Source: an uncultured Lachnospiraceae bacterium
GTDB taxonomy: Bacteria; Bacillota; Clostridia; Lachnospirales; Lachnospiraceae
Assembly (NCBI GenBank): GCA_934351925.1
Contig: CAKRJT010000013.1
Location: 12,501 to 76,500 of the forward strand
DNA: 64,000 bases
Direction of reading: 5' to 3'
A program made the translations under genes and the position numbers. Of this stretch, positions 18,986-27,408 are shown in pieces; the stretch's first letter is position 1; every line of letters starts with the position of its first letter. Below the pieces are notes generated by a model. The model was not told the DNA's origin. It saw nothing but the letters and a program-made list of their open reading frames with translations, and searched no databases.

Positions 18986-20491
18986 TTATCTGATGTTCAA
19001 TTCCAGGTGAAGTACACTGCTTGCCGGAATTGAGAATTTTATTCTGCTGCCGTTTACCTCTATGTCCTTGAACTCCTTTACAGTTACCTCCTCAGGCTTG
19101 TCGAAGGTGTTGTGAAGATGAATTTCACCGCCGACAATCTCTCCCGTTGCGGAGACAATCTCCGTGTCAGCCACACAGCCGTCTATCTCGTAGTCCTTGT
19201 CGACTGAGAGGTTGGTCATCGTTATATGTATCTTTCCGTCCTTGCCAAGTGATACGGACTCTGTGAGGTTAGGAACCATGTTCTGCTCCTCAAGTCCTAT
19301 CTGTTCTGTCTCAAGGAAGCTGTCTAAGAGTTCTGCGTCCTGATGGTGCTTATACATATAGAATACATGGTAGGTAGGTGTCTTTATCATCTTCTCTCCC
19401 TCGGTGAGAAGAACCGCCTGAAGAACATTCACCATCTGTGCTATGTTAGCCATCTTAACCCTGTCGCAGTGCTTGTTGAAAATATTTAAGTTAATTCCTG
19501 CAACAAGTGCATCTCTTATGGTGTTCTGCTGGTAGAGGAAGCCCGGATTGGTTCCCGGCTCACAGTCAAACCAGGTTCCCCACTCATCCACTATCATTCC
19601 GACCTGATGCTTCTTGTCGTACTTATCCATGATTGCCTCATGGTTTCTGATGAGTTTCTCCATGTATAGTGTCTTCTTCATGGTCTGATACCACATCCTG
19701 TCGTCGAAGTCGGTTGCGCTTCCCTTGTGCTCCCAGCCGCCCGGGTGTGTATAATAGTGAAGGGATATTCCATCCATAAAACCGTGGAGGAACTCAGGAG
19801 CCCTAAAGCAGGTGTCCATAACCCCGTTAGTCCAGTTGTAGTCATCCACGTTGGCTCCGCAGGCAACCTTGAAGATAGGCTTATCAGGGTGATAATTTCT
19901 CACATAGGTCTGGTATCTTCTGTAGAGATTTCCGTAGTATTCAGGGGTCATGTTTCCGCCGCAGCCCCAGTTCTCGTTGCCCACTCCGAAGTAATCAACT
20001 CTCCAAGGCTCCTCATTTCCGTTCTTCTTTCTCAAGTCGCTCATAGGTGACACGCCCTCGAAGGTCATGTACTCAACCCACTCGCTCATCTCCTGAACCG
20101 TTCCGCTTCCGACATTTCCGTTGACGTAGGTCTTACAGCCGAGCTGTCTGCAAAGTTCCATGAACTCGTGTGTTCCGAAGCTGTTGTCCTCGACCACACC
20201 GCCCCAGTGGGTGTTGATCATCTTCTTTCTGCCCTCGACAGGTCCGATTCCATCCTTCCAGTGATACTCGTCGGCAAAGCAGCCGCCCGGCCATCTGAGC
20301 ACAGGAATCTGAATATTCTTAAGCGCCTCTACGACATCTGTTCTCATTCCGTTCACGTTAGGTATTTTGGAGTCCTTCCCAACAAATATTCCTTCGTAGA
20401 TGCATCTTCCTAAATGCTCCGAAAAATGACCCTGGATTTCCGGGTTGATGTGACCCTTTTTATTGTTAGGGTTTATGTACAACTTGCTCAT
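18986..20491 (-). CDS. abfA: GH51 alpha-L-arabinofuranosidase
   Basis: This 501-residue cytoplasmic enzyme removes arabinofuranose from arabino-oligosaccharides. GH51 motifs are clear: VLRWPGGCFADEYHW (62-78), the acid/base glutamate in GVGNENWGCGG (E173) and the nucleophile in IVDEWGTWFDC (E303). The C-terminal beta-sandwich begins near residue 370. Length matches the family. The ATG follows GAGAAGGAGGACGG. It is the first gene of the minus-strand operon and diverges from the ArsR-type regulator across about 370 bp of AT-rich DNA with operator-like repeats. Confidence 0.95.
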   Translation of the reverse strand: MSKLYINPNNKKGHINPEIQGHFSEHLGRCIYEGIFVGKDSKIPNVNGMRTDVVEALKNIQIPVLRWPGGCFADEYHWKDGIGPVEGRKKMINTHWGGVVEDNSFGTHEFMELCRQLGCKTYVNGNVGSGTVQEMSEWVEYMTFEGVSPMSDLRKKNGNEEPWRVDYFGVGNENWGCGGNMTPEYYGNLYRRYQTYVRNYHPDKPIFKVACGANVDDYNWTNGVMDTCFRAPEFLHGFMDGISLHYYTHPGGWEHKGSATDFDDRMWYQTMKKTLYMEKLIRNHEAIMDKYDKKHQVGMIVDEWGTWFDCEPGTNPGFLYQQNTIRDALVAGINLNIFNKHCDRVKMANIAQMVNVLQAVLLTEGEKMIKTPTYHVFYMYKHHQDAELLDSFLETEQIGLEEQNMVPNLTESVSLGKDGKIHITMTNLSVDKDYEIDGCVADTEIVSATGEIVGGEIHLHNTFDKPEEVTVKEFKDIEVNGSRIKFSIPASSVLHLELNIR

Positions 20492-20858
20492 TTTCCGTCC
20501 TCCTTCTCATATTTTTTTATTAATTTTACATAAATTTTATTTTTCAGTAAAACAGAACAGGTATTAAATCGTTTTCGTAAGTTGTATTTCACTTTTTGCT
20601 TAACCTATTCTATTTTCAGTGAAATGTTAATATAAACATATCTCTTTTCAATCTATAATTCAATACTTAATTGCTTAATTGGATAGAGAAAGAATTGCAC
20701 ATTTTTTGTGCAATATGCACAAAAGATTTCCCTATTGACTATTTAATTTAAACATTTTATACTTAAACAAATACTTAAATATTTCATTTTTGAGAATTCA
20801 CCCTCAATAATTACCAATCCCTGACAAGATGCCGCAAGGGACGGCGGAGAGGATAAAT
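20492..20858. promoter_or_regulatory. Divergent control region between GH51 operon and ArsR-type regulator
   Basis: This 367-bp AT-rich gap has no gene. It holds two copies of a near-palindrome TTTTCAGTRAAA (20541-20552 and 20613-20624) with a TTTCACT half-site between them, a CTTAATTGCTTAATTG direct repeat near 20667, and a perfect palindrome at 20694-20714. A weak CcpA/LacI-like core, AAATCGTTTTCG, lies around 20567-20578. No clear pair of -35 and -10 boxes could be chosen for either direction. Confidence 0.5.
20694..20714. promoter_or_regulatory. Perfect inverted repeat, candidate regulator operator
   Basis: ATTGCACA and TGTGCAAT are perfect 8-bp arms around TTTTT. A further TGCAC copy follows at about 20716. 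The site lies 145 bp before the regulator start and 200 bp before the GH51 start, which suits an operator of the divergent ArsR-type protein. Confidence 0.45.
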
Positions 20859-21788
20859 ATGTACTATATTAAATCACTAAACGAAGCTGAGGAGGTTTTT
20901 AAGGCGCTCAGCACCCCGATGAGACTGCAGATTATGAAGCTCATCTACGAGAACGACCATCTGAGCATGAACGACCTCGCAGAGACACTTGGACTTACAA
21001 ACAGTGCCATCTCGATGCACGTCGGCAAGCTCGAGGCTGCCGGGCTGGTGTCCGTCCAGGTCACTTCCGGCAAGCGCGGAATTATGAAGATCGTGCGCCC
21101 GCGCTATGAGCGCCTCATAATAGACATGGTTCCAAACGCCGGCTCAATAAAATGCTACACCGATGAGATTGACATCGGACATTATATAAGTTATGATGTA
21201 CACCCTACCTGTGGTCTGTCCACCTCGGGCAACCTCATAGGCGACCTCGATAACCCTAAGGTTTTTTCATATCCTGAGCGTTTTAAGGCTGATATATTAT
21301 GGGTCGGATATGGGTATGTGACATATAATCTTCCCAACCGCCTCAAGCTCGGACAGACACTCTCGGAAATCCAGATTTCCTTCGAGATAAGCTCAGAGTG
21401 TCCTGAGCACAACGACAGCTACCCGAGCGATATATATTTCGACATCAACGGAAAGGCGCTGGGCAAATGGATAAGTCCCGGCGACTTCGGTGCAAGGCGC
21501 GGTATGCTCTGCCCTAACTGGTGGCCTGACGGTCTGAACCAATACGGGCTGTTAAAGACGCTTGTCATAAACCGCTCCGGCACCTTCATGGACGGCACGA
21601 CCAGGCTCTCACCGGTGACTATCGACGATCTGTCGCTAAGCTATGACTCCATAATCAATTTCACGATTTCCGTCCCGGCGGACACACCTAACTGCGGCGG
21701 TTTCACCCTCTTTGGAGTCTCCTTCGGCGACTACAGCCAGAACATCGTCGTGAAGCTTTTTTACGAGGACTCCACATCGGAGTTCTAA
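20859..21788 (+). CDS. ArsR-type winged-helix regulator with large C-terminal beta domain
   Basis: About 309 residues. The N-terminal 80 residues are a classic ArsR winged helix (EVFKALSTPMRLQIMKLIY, then LGLTNSAISMHVGKLEAAGL as the recognition helix). The remaining 220 residues are beta-rich with conserved-looking SDIYFDINGKALGKWISPGDFG, RGMLCPNWWPDGLNQYGLL and GGFTLFGVSFGDY segments. I recall this architecture next to GH51/GH43 genes in Firmicutes. The C-terminal part has a jelly-roll look and may sense a sugar. The start at 20859 has GGCGGAGAGG upstream; the ATG at 20829 has none. Divergent from the GH51 operon, which is its likely target. Sensor role is inference. Confidence 0.8.
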   Translation: MYYIKSLNEAEEVFKALSTPMRLQIMKLIYENDHLSMNDLAETLGLTNSAISMHVGKLEAAGLVSVQVTSGKRGIMKIVRPRYERLIIDMVPNAGSIKCYTDEIDIGHYISYDVHPTCGLSTSGNLIGDLDNPKVFSYPERFKADILWVGYGYVTYNLPNRLKLGQTLSEIQISFEISSECPEHNDSYPSDIYFDINGKALGKWISPGDFGARRGMLCPNWWPDGLNQYGLLKTLVINRSGTFMDGTTRLSPVTIDDLSLSYDSIINFTISVPADTPNCGGFTLFGVSFGDYSQNIVVKLFYEDSTSEF

Positions 21789-21805
21789 CCCGTAACCTGC
21801 AGCCA

Positions 21806-21825
21806 GCCGCACTTTTTCGTGCGGC
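21806..21825 (+). other. Hairpin between regulator and HelD-fusion gene
   Basis: GCCGCAC and GTGCGGC form a 7-bp stem around TTTTTC, 17 bp after the regulator stop. There is no U-tract after it, so it may only dampen read-through into the next gene, which starts 26 bp later. Confidence 0.4.
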
Positions 21826-21850
21826 ACACAAATAAATAAGGAGTCATACC

Positions 21851-24800
21851 ATGTTCAAACCCGATGACAACACCTACGAACAGAGCCATTTCGCCTCTGT
21901 TCTTGCTCTCTCAAAAGAGAACCTGTCCAGATACCGGCAGGAGGAGAAGTCTCTCTCCGACGAGCTGTACACGCTCCTCGAGACATACGGCGCCAAGGAT
22001 GTCGAGGCGCTCTCCATGATAAACAACATTCAGGTAATGTATGAGCGCGCGAAGCACGAGGCAGCCCGCGCCGAGAAGGCGAGACAGAAGCCATTCTTCG
22101 GGCGTATTGATTTTATCGACGAAAAAAACAAGAGTAAAGATACCATATATATAGGCAAGGTTGGAATATCCCGTGACGTCACCAAGCTTGAGGTCATCGA
22201 CTGGCGTGCCCCAATTGCCAACTCCTACTACGAGAGCCACTTAGGCAAGGTGACCTACACCGTACCCAAGGAAGGAAGCTTTGACATCGACCTCAAAAAG
22301 AAACGTACCTACGAGATAAAGGACGATGCCATGCTATCCTACTTCGACAGCGATGTCGTCGCCAACGATGAGCTTCTAAACAAATACCTCTCCCAGAATA
22401 AGAAAGCTGTTCTCGGCGAGATTATCGCCACGATACAGAAGGAACAGAATGATATTATAAGACAGTCCCCCTACAAAAGCATGATAGTGCAGGGTGCCGC
22501 AGGCTCGGGAAAGACCACGGTGGCGATGCACAGAATATCCTACATTCTGTACAACTACGATAAGGATTTCAAGCCCTCCGATTTCTACATTGTCGGCAGC
22601 AACAAAATTCTCCTCAACTACATCACGAGCGTTCTTCCCGACCTCGACGTAAACGGTGTCCGCCAGATGACCATGGAGGAGCTCTTTGTGAGACTCCTCT
22701 ACGAGGACTGGATCCCGGACACCCAGCACATCGTGCCCCTTGCCATGCCAACAGCGGATTATCCGGCATCGCTAAGACGCAGCACTCTTGCATGGTTTCG
22801 CGAGCTTGAGGAGTTCTGCCTCGCATTTGAGAGGAGCGTCATCAACACCCGCGATGTCATATTAAAATCCAACGAGAACGTGCTGCTCGAGCACGACGTA
22901 TGCGTGACCCTCCTCACGTCCAAGTCGATTACCTCATTTCTTGATGAGAACCCACAGTTGTCGACGCAGCTAAAAATCGAACATCTAAACAGCCGTGTGC
23001 TCTCCCGCCTCGAGAATGAGCTCATGGGCAAGGAGGTTCAATATTCGCCCGATGAGAAGAAGGCGCTCAACCGCTTCTACCGCCAATACTTCGGACCAAA
23101 AAAGTGGAAATATTCCACCTACGACATATATTCGGATTTTTTGAAGGCACAGGAGAAAAAATACCACACCGTATTTCCGTTTGATGCCACGGCACCGGAC
23201 CTGTACGACCTAGCTGCACTCGCTTATATCTACAAGCGTACCAAGGAAAATGACCCTATTGAGGAGGCACATCATGTTGTCATAGATGAGGCACAGGACT
23301 TCGGAATGATGGCATATATGAGCCTGCACTACTGCATGCGCGGCTGTACCTACACCATAATGGGCGATGTGGCTCAGAATATCCACTATGAACACGGACT
23401 CAACGACTGGACTGAGCTCACCGACAATTTTCTCACGGGGGAATATGACAGCTTCAATCTTCTGCGGAAGAGCTACCGCAACACTGTTGAGATATCACAC
23501 TTTGCAACGGACATATTAAGGCACGGAAGCTTCTCCATCTACCCTGTTGAGCCGATTATAAGGCACGGCAAGGACGTGGAGATAACGGCTTTTGCGGATG
23601 ATAATGAGCTTATCCGGAATACTGCTGCCAAAATCAATGCCTGGAAGGAAGCCGGCTATGAGACGATAGCGATTATCTGCCCTGATATTGATACCTCAAG
23701 GGCAGCCGCCAATGAGCTTGCCGAATACACCCAGGTCAATGACTTTGACGCGATGGAATTTGACACCGGGACAATGGTTCTTCCAATCACCTACACCAAG
23801 GGACTGGAATTCGACTGCTGCATACTTATGAATCCGGACATTGACGCATACCCGGCATGTGATGCCAATGTGAAGCTCCTCTATGTAGCGGCAACCCGCG
23901 CTCTCCATGAGCTTGCCGTCTACCACACCGGAACACTCACGCCATTGATTGCAGAGCCTATCCCCGATTCGGTAAGAAATGCTGTATTTGACGCGGATAA
24001 CATGCAGCCTAACAGAGTACGAAAGACTGTGACGTTCAGCTCCATCAAGCCTGCCACAGCCATTTCCGGCGAAGTTGAACAGGCTGATGCTTCAACAGCC
24101 GGAACAAATCCTGCCACACCGGTCACAAAGAGAACCTTCCCGGCTTACGCAGCGGCAGACCTTTCGGAAAAATATAAGGCTCCGGCAGCCAGAAAAGCAT
24201 CACCATATCCTGCCATGCCGTACACCACACCGCCTGCAGCTCCGGGCAAGGCTGTCGACTACAGCAACAAGATTATGTGCATGTCGGAATACACCTTCGG
24301 CTCTGTTCCGAAGCTGGATGTACTTAAGCAGAATCCGAACCGCATGGCAGCATATCCGTTCAGAGCGGTAAGACGTGAGGGCAACAGCCTCATCCTCGAC
24401 AGTATCAATGCAACGCTCACGCTCACCCCTTATGCTTCTTCAATGATACGTGTGAGCTACCACAGGGCAGGAGCCCAGATACCCGAGGCGAAATGCATCG
24501 AGAACAGAAAGACCACCGATAAATGGAAGTTCAAAGACACTCCGGACACAGTTCTGCTCGCCACCTCCGCGCTCTACCTTCGCATTGACAAAAAAAATGG
24601 GCTTATAAGCTTCTGCGACAAGGACAAAAACGTACTCTTAAACGAAAAGCAGCCGGGACATATCCTGGAGACGACCAAAAATAGAAGTATATGCTTCTTC
24701 GACTTTGACAGTACACAGAAGCTCTACGCCTTCGGTGCAAGCAACCGCGACCAGCTTCCGCTCAACCGCGTTGCAAGATATATATCTTTCGGAAAGAGCA

Positions 24801-25021
24801 GGCTGAAAGCTCCTTGTATTATATCCGATAAAGGCTACGCTCTGGCGATAAGCCATGACTTTACGGTGCTCTTTAACAGCATACCAACCTACGGAACCTT
24901 CATTGCCTTAGACGAGGCACAGTATTTTGATTACTATTTCTTCACCGGAAGCACGGACGAGGAACTTATCAAAAAATACGACTGGATACGAAGTAAAAAC
25001 AGGGAGGCCGATACTTTTTGA
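21851..25021 (+). CDS. HelD-type helicase fused to a GH31 N-terminal-like domain
   Basis: A single uninterrupted frame of 1056 residues. The N-terminal about 720 residues look like HelD, the superfamily 1 motor that frees RNA polymerase from DNA: a coiled-coil arm (1-80), VIDWRAPIANSYY (116-128), Walker A GAAGSGKT (215-222), Walker B DEAQ (479-482), and the C-terminal helicase motif VAATRALHE near 679-687. An Ala/Pro/Thr-rich linker follows (about 735-815). The last about 240 residues match the N-terminal beta-sandwich of GH31 enzymes: MIRVSYH near 865, LRIDKKNGLISFCD, LYAFGASNRDQ near 958 and a final FDYYFFTGSTDEELIKKYDWI. The GH31 catalytic barrel is absent. RBS AAGGAGTC. It follows the ArsR-type regulator by 62 bp, on the same strand. 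The join is seen in sequence; any sugar-sensing role is inference. Confidence 0.8.
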   Translation: MFKPDDNTYEQSHFASVLALSKENLSRYRQEEKSLSDELYTLLETYGAKDVEALSMINNIQVMYERAKHEAARAEKARQKPFFGRIDFIDEKNKSKDTIYIGKVGISRDVTKLEVIDWRAPIANSYYESHLGKVTYTVPKEGSFDIDLKKKRTYEIKDDAMLSYFDSDVVANDELLNKYLSQNKKAVLGEIIATIQKEQNDIIRQSPYKSMIVQGAAGSGKTTVAMHRISYILYNYDKDFKPSDFYIVGSNKILLNYITSVLPDLDVNGVRQMTMEELFVRLLYEDWIPDTQHIVPLAMPTADYPASLRRSTLAWFRELEEFCLAFERSVINTRDVILKSNENVLLEHDVCVTLLTSKSITSFLDENPQLSTQLKIEHLNSRVLSRLENELMGKEVQYSPDEKKALNRFYRQYFGPKKWKYSTYDIYSDFLKAQEKKYHTVFPFDATAPDLYDLAALAYIYKRTKENDPIEEAHHVVIDEAQDFGMMAYMSLHYCMRGCTYTIMGDVAQNIHYEHGLNDWTELTDNFLTGEYDSFNLLRKSYRNTVEISHFATDILRHGSFSIYPVEPIIRHGKDVEITAFADDNELIRNTAAKINAWKEAGYETIAIICPDIDTSRAAANELAEYTQVNDFDAMEFDTGTMVLPITYTKGLEFDCCILMNPDIDAYPACDANVKLLYVAATRALHELAVYHTGTLTPLIAEPIPDSVRNAVFDADNMQPNRVRKTVTFSSIKPATAISGEVEQADASTAGTNPATPVTKRTFPAYAAADLSEKYKAPAARKASPYPAMPYTTPPAAPGKAVDYSNKIMCMSEYTFGSVPKLDVLKQNPNRMAAYPFRAVRREGNSLILDSINATLTLTPYASSMIRVSYHRAGAQIPEAKCIENRKTTDKWKFKDTPDTVLLATSALYLRIDKKNGLISFCDKDKNVLLNEKQPGHILETTKNRSICFFDFDSTQKLYAFGASNRDQLPLNRVARYISFGKSRLKAPCIISDKGYALAISHDFTVLFNSIPTYGTFIALDEAQYFDYYFFTGSTDEELIKKYDWIRSKNREADTF

Positions 25022-25035
25022 CGGTATCGACCTCC
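25003..25035 (+). other. Hairpin overlapping the end of the HelD-fusion gene
   Basis: GGAGGcCGATAC pairs with GTATCGaCCTCC across TTTTTGACG, straddling the TGA stop. No U-run follows. It may limit transcription running into the oppositely oriented hydrolase genes. Confidence 0.35.
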
Positions 25036-25110
25036 ATCGCTATGTTAAAAGACCAGAGGTTACTGTTTAACGCATTTGTTCAAAAACAATATGTTGAAAC
25101 TTTATGCTTT

Positions 25111-26058
25111 TCAAAAGTACCTTTCACAGTATTCAAGGGACAGTTCTAAAAACTGCTTCAGCATATCGAGGTCACGGTACATACCGTGATTACAGTTGGG
25201 AAATTCAAAATAATCATACTCTACACCGTTATCTTCTAATGCAGAAACCAATTTGTACTTTAACTCTTTCGGTACGAGATGGTCTTTCAGCCCATATCCC
25301 AGTAATGTGGGAACAGAGTTTTCATTTACCAGCCTTGCGGGAGAAATCATATCGACATACTTCTCATATTCGCCGCTTTTGATAATTTCCTCTGTAATAT
25401 TTACGCCTGTCATCATAGAAAGAAATTCAGCATCGGTATCGAGCTTGTTGACTTTTTTTAGTATATCCCAATCGCTCGGTTCAAAGTCAGCAGGTGCGGC
25501 AAGTTGAAACACAAATTTCACAGAAACGACGGAGGTTTCGGCACAGGTGTAGGCATAATTCATTGCAAGCGTTCCGCCTGCGGAAACACCGCAGGTTGCC
25601 ATACCATCAAGGGTATAACCGAGTTCTTTGCACTTTTCGTTGATTGCGTTCACACACTCTTTTATTTCCGTGTTCATTTTCACAAGGCTTGCGTCCTCTT
25701 GAACAGTTTGAAGAGAGTAGTCAAGTGAAGCTGCAATATACCCCTTTGAAGCGTAATATTTGCACCAAACTTCTCCGTCCTCTTTCGCACCGGAATTAAA
25801 ACTGCCACCATGGATAAAAAGAATAAGCTGCTGTGCGTTTCCCATATCAAGGTTTGCAGGAACATACAAATCGTATTTATGTCCGTAATCATTTTCATAG
25901 TTTAAGTCGTTGTAAATCGTCCCTACGGTATCGTCCCATTTGACCTGCATCAGCCTCATAGGTGCCGAACCGAGCAAATTTACTCTGATTAAAGCACTGA
26001 CGGTAAACACGATAACGAATAGTATACTCCAAAGTGTTATTTTTGTTCTTTTCTTCAT
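25111..26058 (-). CDS. Membrane-anchored alpha/beta hydrolase (esterase/lipase-like), copy 1
   Basis: The 315-residue protein has one N-terminal membrane helix (residues 7-28) and then an alpha/beta hydrolase domain of the carboxylesterase/HSL type. Visible are HGGSF (83-87, oxyanion hole), the nucleophile elbow GVSAG (Ser159), an acid in GYGLKDHL near 257 and the catalytic His in NCNHGMY near 294. It is a clear paralog of the next gene upstream; both open with a DSVGTVY/DTVGTIY segment and a DLYVPA strand. A 38-residue membrane microprotein gene lies 12 bp upstream of its start. The catalytic domain should face outside or the membrane surface. Substrate unknown. Confidence 0.82.
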   Translation of the reverse strand: MKKRTKITLWSILFVIVFTVSALIRVNLLGSAPMRLMQVKWDDTVGTIYNDLNYENDYGHKYDLYVPANLDMGNAQQLILFIHGGSFNSGAKEDGEVWCKYYASKGYIAASLDYSLQTVQEDASLVKMNTEIKECVNAINEKCKELGYTLDGMATCGVSAGGTLAMNYAYTCAETSVVSVKFVFQLAAPADFEPSDWDILKKVNKLDTDAEFLSMMTGVNITEEIIKSGEYEKYVDMISPARLVNENSVPTLLGYGLKDHLVPKELKYKLVSALEDNGVEYDYFEFPNCNHGMYRDLDMLKQFLELSLEYCERYF

Positions 26059-26070
26059 ACCACCACCACC

Positions 26071-26187
26071 TTATATCAAATTGTCGAGCAATAATTCCCC
26101 GACAACCATGCCAAGTATGACGGCAAAGATTATTACGGCAATGGTTATGCCGATATTGATGAAAACTTTCTTTCTTTTCTTGTCCAT
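26071..26187 (-). CDS. Membrane microprotein (38 aa) paired with hydrolase copy 1
   Basis: This short frame begins MDKKRKKVFINIG, continues as one hydrophobic helix (about residues 9-30, IAVIIFAVILGMVVG) and ends ELLLDNLI. The positive N-terminus predicts a single-span protein with its N-terminus inside. It fills the gap between the two hydrolase genes and ends 12 bp before the second. A similar 44-residue frame precedes the other hydrolase, and both share an I-rich helix with a VxLG or VILG step. The ribosome site is weak. I do not recognise a named family. The paired arrangement is the main support. Confidence 0.6.
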   Translation of the reverse strand: MDKKRKKVFINIGITIAVIIFAVILGMVVGELLLDNLI

Positions 26188-26208
26188 ACAATGTTCACGC
26201 TTTCATTA

Positions 26209-27195
26209 TTATTTCACAGGCATATACTTATCAAGATATTCTTCCATCTTTTGATTATACAGATGAGATTCTTTGTTATCATTCTGCAAGCCGTGTCCGG
26301 AGTGCTCGCAGACAATATATTCGTGCGGCACATTATGTTCCGTCAAAGCCTTATCAAGACGAAAAGACGCTTCAAAGGATTGCACCTTGTCAAACTTACC
26401 ATACGCTAAAACAGACGGAACTGTGTTTTCGTCAATCCACAAAAGAGCGGAAATGTCCTTGATTGCTTCATCATATTCCGGTGTTCCAAACATATCGGGA
26501 GAAATCTCTTTGCCAGCCATCACGCTAAACAGTCCTGCGGCGGCAGCTCTGCTTTCTTCCGTATCCTTGTCCAGACCATAACAGCCCCAATCCTCCGGAT
26601 AGAAGCTGGAAGGACCGACAGCACCGAACACCATTTTCACAGGAACGGGAGAAGTTTCTTCATCACGATAGGCATACAGCATTGCAAGACAATGACCTGC
26701 CGAACCGCCGCCGATGGACATTTCATCTACATGATATCCGAGTTTCTCCGCTTCTGCAATAACTACGGGCATACTCTCTTTAATTTCCATTGACTGGGAA
26801 TAAACGCTGGCTTCCGGGTGTGCTTCGTCACGCAAGGTGTAGTTAATTCCTGCCGCTACATAACCTTTGGAACACAGCCATTTTAGGATTTGTTCATCAT
26901 CGGATTTATCACCAGTGGTAAATCCGCCTGCGTGGAGATAAACCACCAATCCGTAGTTTTCTTTCGTATTATCTGCCGGGACATAGAGGTCGAATTTGTT
27001 AGCGTCCTTCTCTCCGTATGTAATATCCTTATAAACTGTGCCGACAGAATCGCTCCACTCCGCCGTAAAATCTTTTGTCCAGGACGGTTGGACAAACTTG
27101 CTTACCACGCCAATTATCAATGCGGCAATAAAAACACCGCTATAAATAAATGCCCACATAATCTTACTGCCTTTCTTTTGTTTTGTTCTTATCAT
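26209..27195 (-). CDS. Membrane-anchored alpha/beta hydrolase (esterase/lipase-like), copy 2
   Basis: A 328-residue protein with an N-terminal membrane helix (about 12-33) and an alpha/beta hydrolase domain: HAGGF (89-93) in place of the usual HGG, nucleophile elbow GGSAG (Ser165), acid in YGKFDKV near 270 and His in EHSGHGL near 300. It is about the same length and order as the next gene downstream, so the two arose by duplication. Its ATG overlaps the stop of a 44-residue membrane microprotein (ATGA), which implies translational coupling. Substrate is not evident; HAGG in place of HGG may alter the oxyanion hole. Confidence 0.82.
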   Translation of the reverse strand: MIRTKQKKGSKIMWAFIYSGVFIAALIIGVVSKFVQPSWTKDFTAEWSDSVGTVYKDITYGEKDANKFDLYVPADNTKENYGLVVYLHAGGFTTGDKSDDEQILKWLCSKGYVAAGINYTLRDEAHPEASVYSQSMEIKESMPVVIAEAEKLGYHVDEMSIGGGSAGHCLAMLYAYRDEETSPVPVKMVFGAVGPSSFYPEDWGCYGLDKDTEESRAAAAGLFSVMAGKEISPDMFGTPEYDEAIKDISALLWIDENTVPSVLAYGKFDKVQSFEASFRLDKALTEHNVPHEYIVCEHSGHGLQNDNKESHLYNQKMEEYLDKYMPVK

Positions 27196-27326
27196 AAGAT
27201 GTTACCCCCAAACAGCGTGCCGCCCATTAAGAGATTCAGGAAACCTCTTACCGCCAATCTGCCGAGAACAATGCCGACAATGATGATTATCGCTAAAATT
27301 ATGAGTCGTTTTTGAATGAGTGTCAT
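27192..27326 (-). CDS. Membrane microprotein (44 aa) coupled to hydrolase copy 2
   Basis: The frame begins MTLIQKRLIILAIIIIVGIV, one strongly hydrophobic helix, then a short amphipathic tail ending MGGTLFGGNIL. Its TGA overlaps the ATG of hydrolase copy 2. AAAGGAAAGGAACAG lies just upstream of the start. It is the first gene after a well-formed minus-strand promoter (27437-27409), so it is almost certainly transcribed. It resembles the 38-residue frame ahead of the second hydrolase. No known family recognised. Confidence 0.7.
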   Translation of the reverse strand: MTLIQKRLIILAIIIIVGIVLGRLAVRGFLNLLMGGTLFGGNIL

Positions 27327-27350
27327 TTTTCTGTTCCTTTCCTTTGTTTA

Positions 27351-27379
27351 TTGACTTTGCTCAACTTCTGTGATATTAT
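27351..27379 (+). promoter_or_regulatory. Sigma-A promoter for tetR - patatin operon
   Basis: TTGACT (27351-27356), a 17-bp spacer, and TATTAT (27374-27379) with an extended TG at 27371-27372. The predicted start point near 27386 falls on the palindromic operator. Confidence 0.7.
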
Positions 27380-27385
27380 TTTGAT

Positions 27386-27399
27386 GATACACTTGTATC
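27386..27399. promoter_or_regulatory. Shared operator for divergent promoters
   Basis: GATACA-CT-TGTATC is a perfect inverted repeat. It covers the predicted start points of both the plus-strand tetR promoter and the minus-strand microprotein/hydrolase promoter, the position expected for a TetR repressor that controls both units. Confidence 0.6.
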
Positions 27400-27408
27400 G
27401 CTGTTACA

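Noticed and set aside
21851..25021. Intact GH31 alpha-glucosidase in the C-terminal half
   Set aside because: Only the N-terminal sandwich is present; the catalytic barrel with its Asp nucleophile is missing, so no glycosidase activity is claimed.
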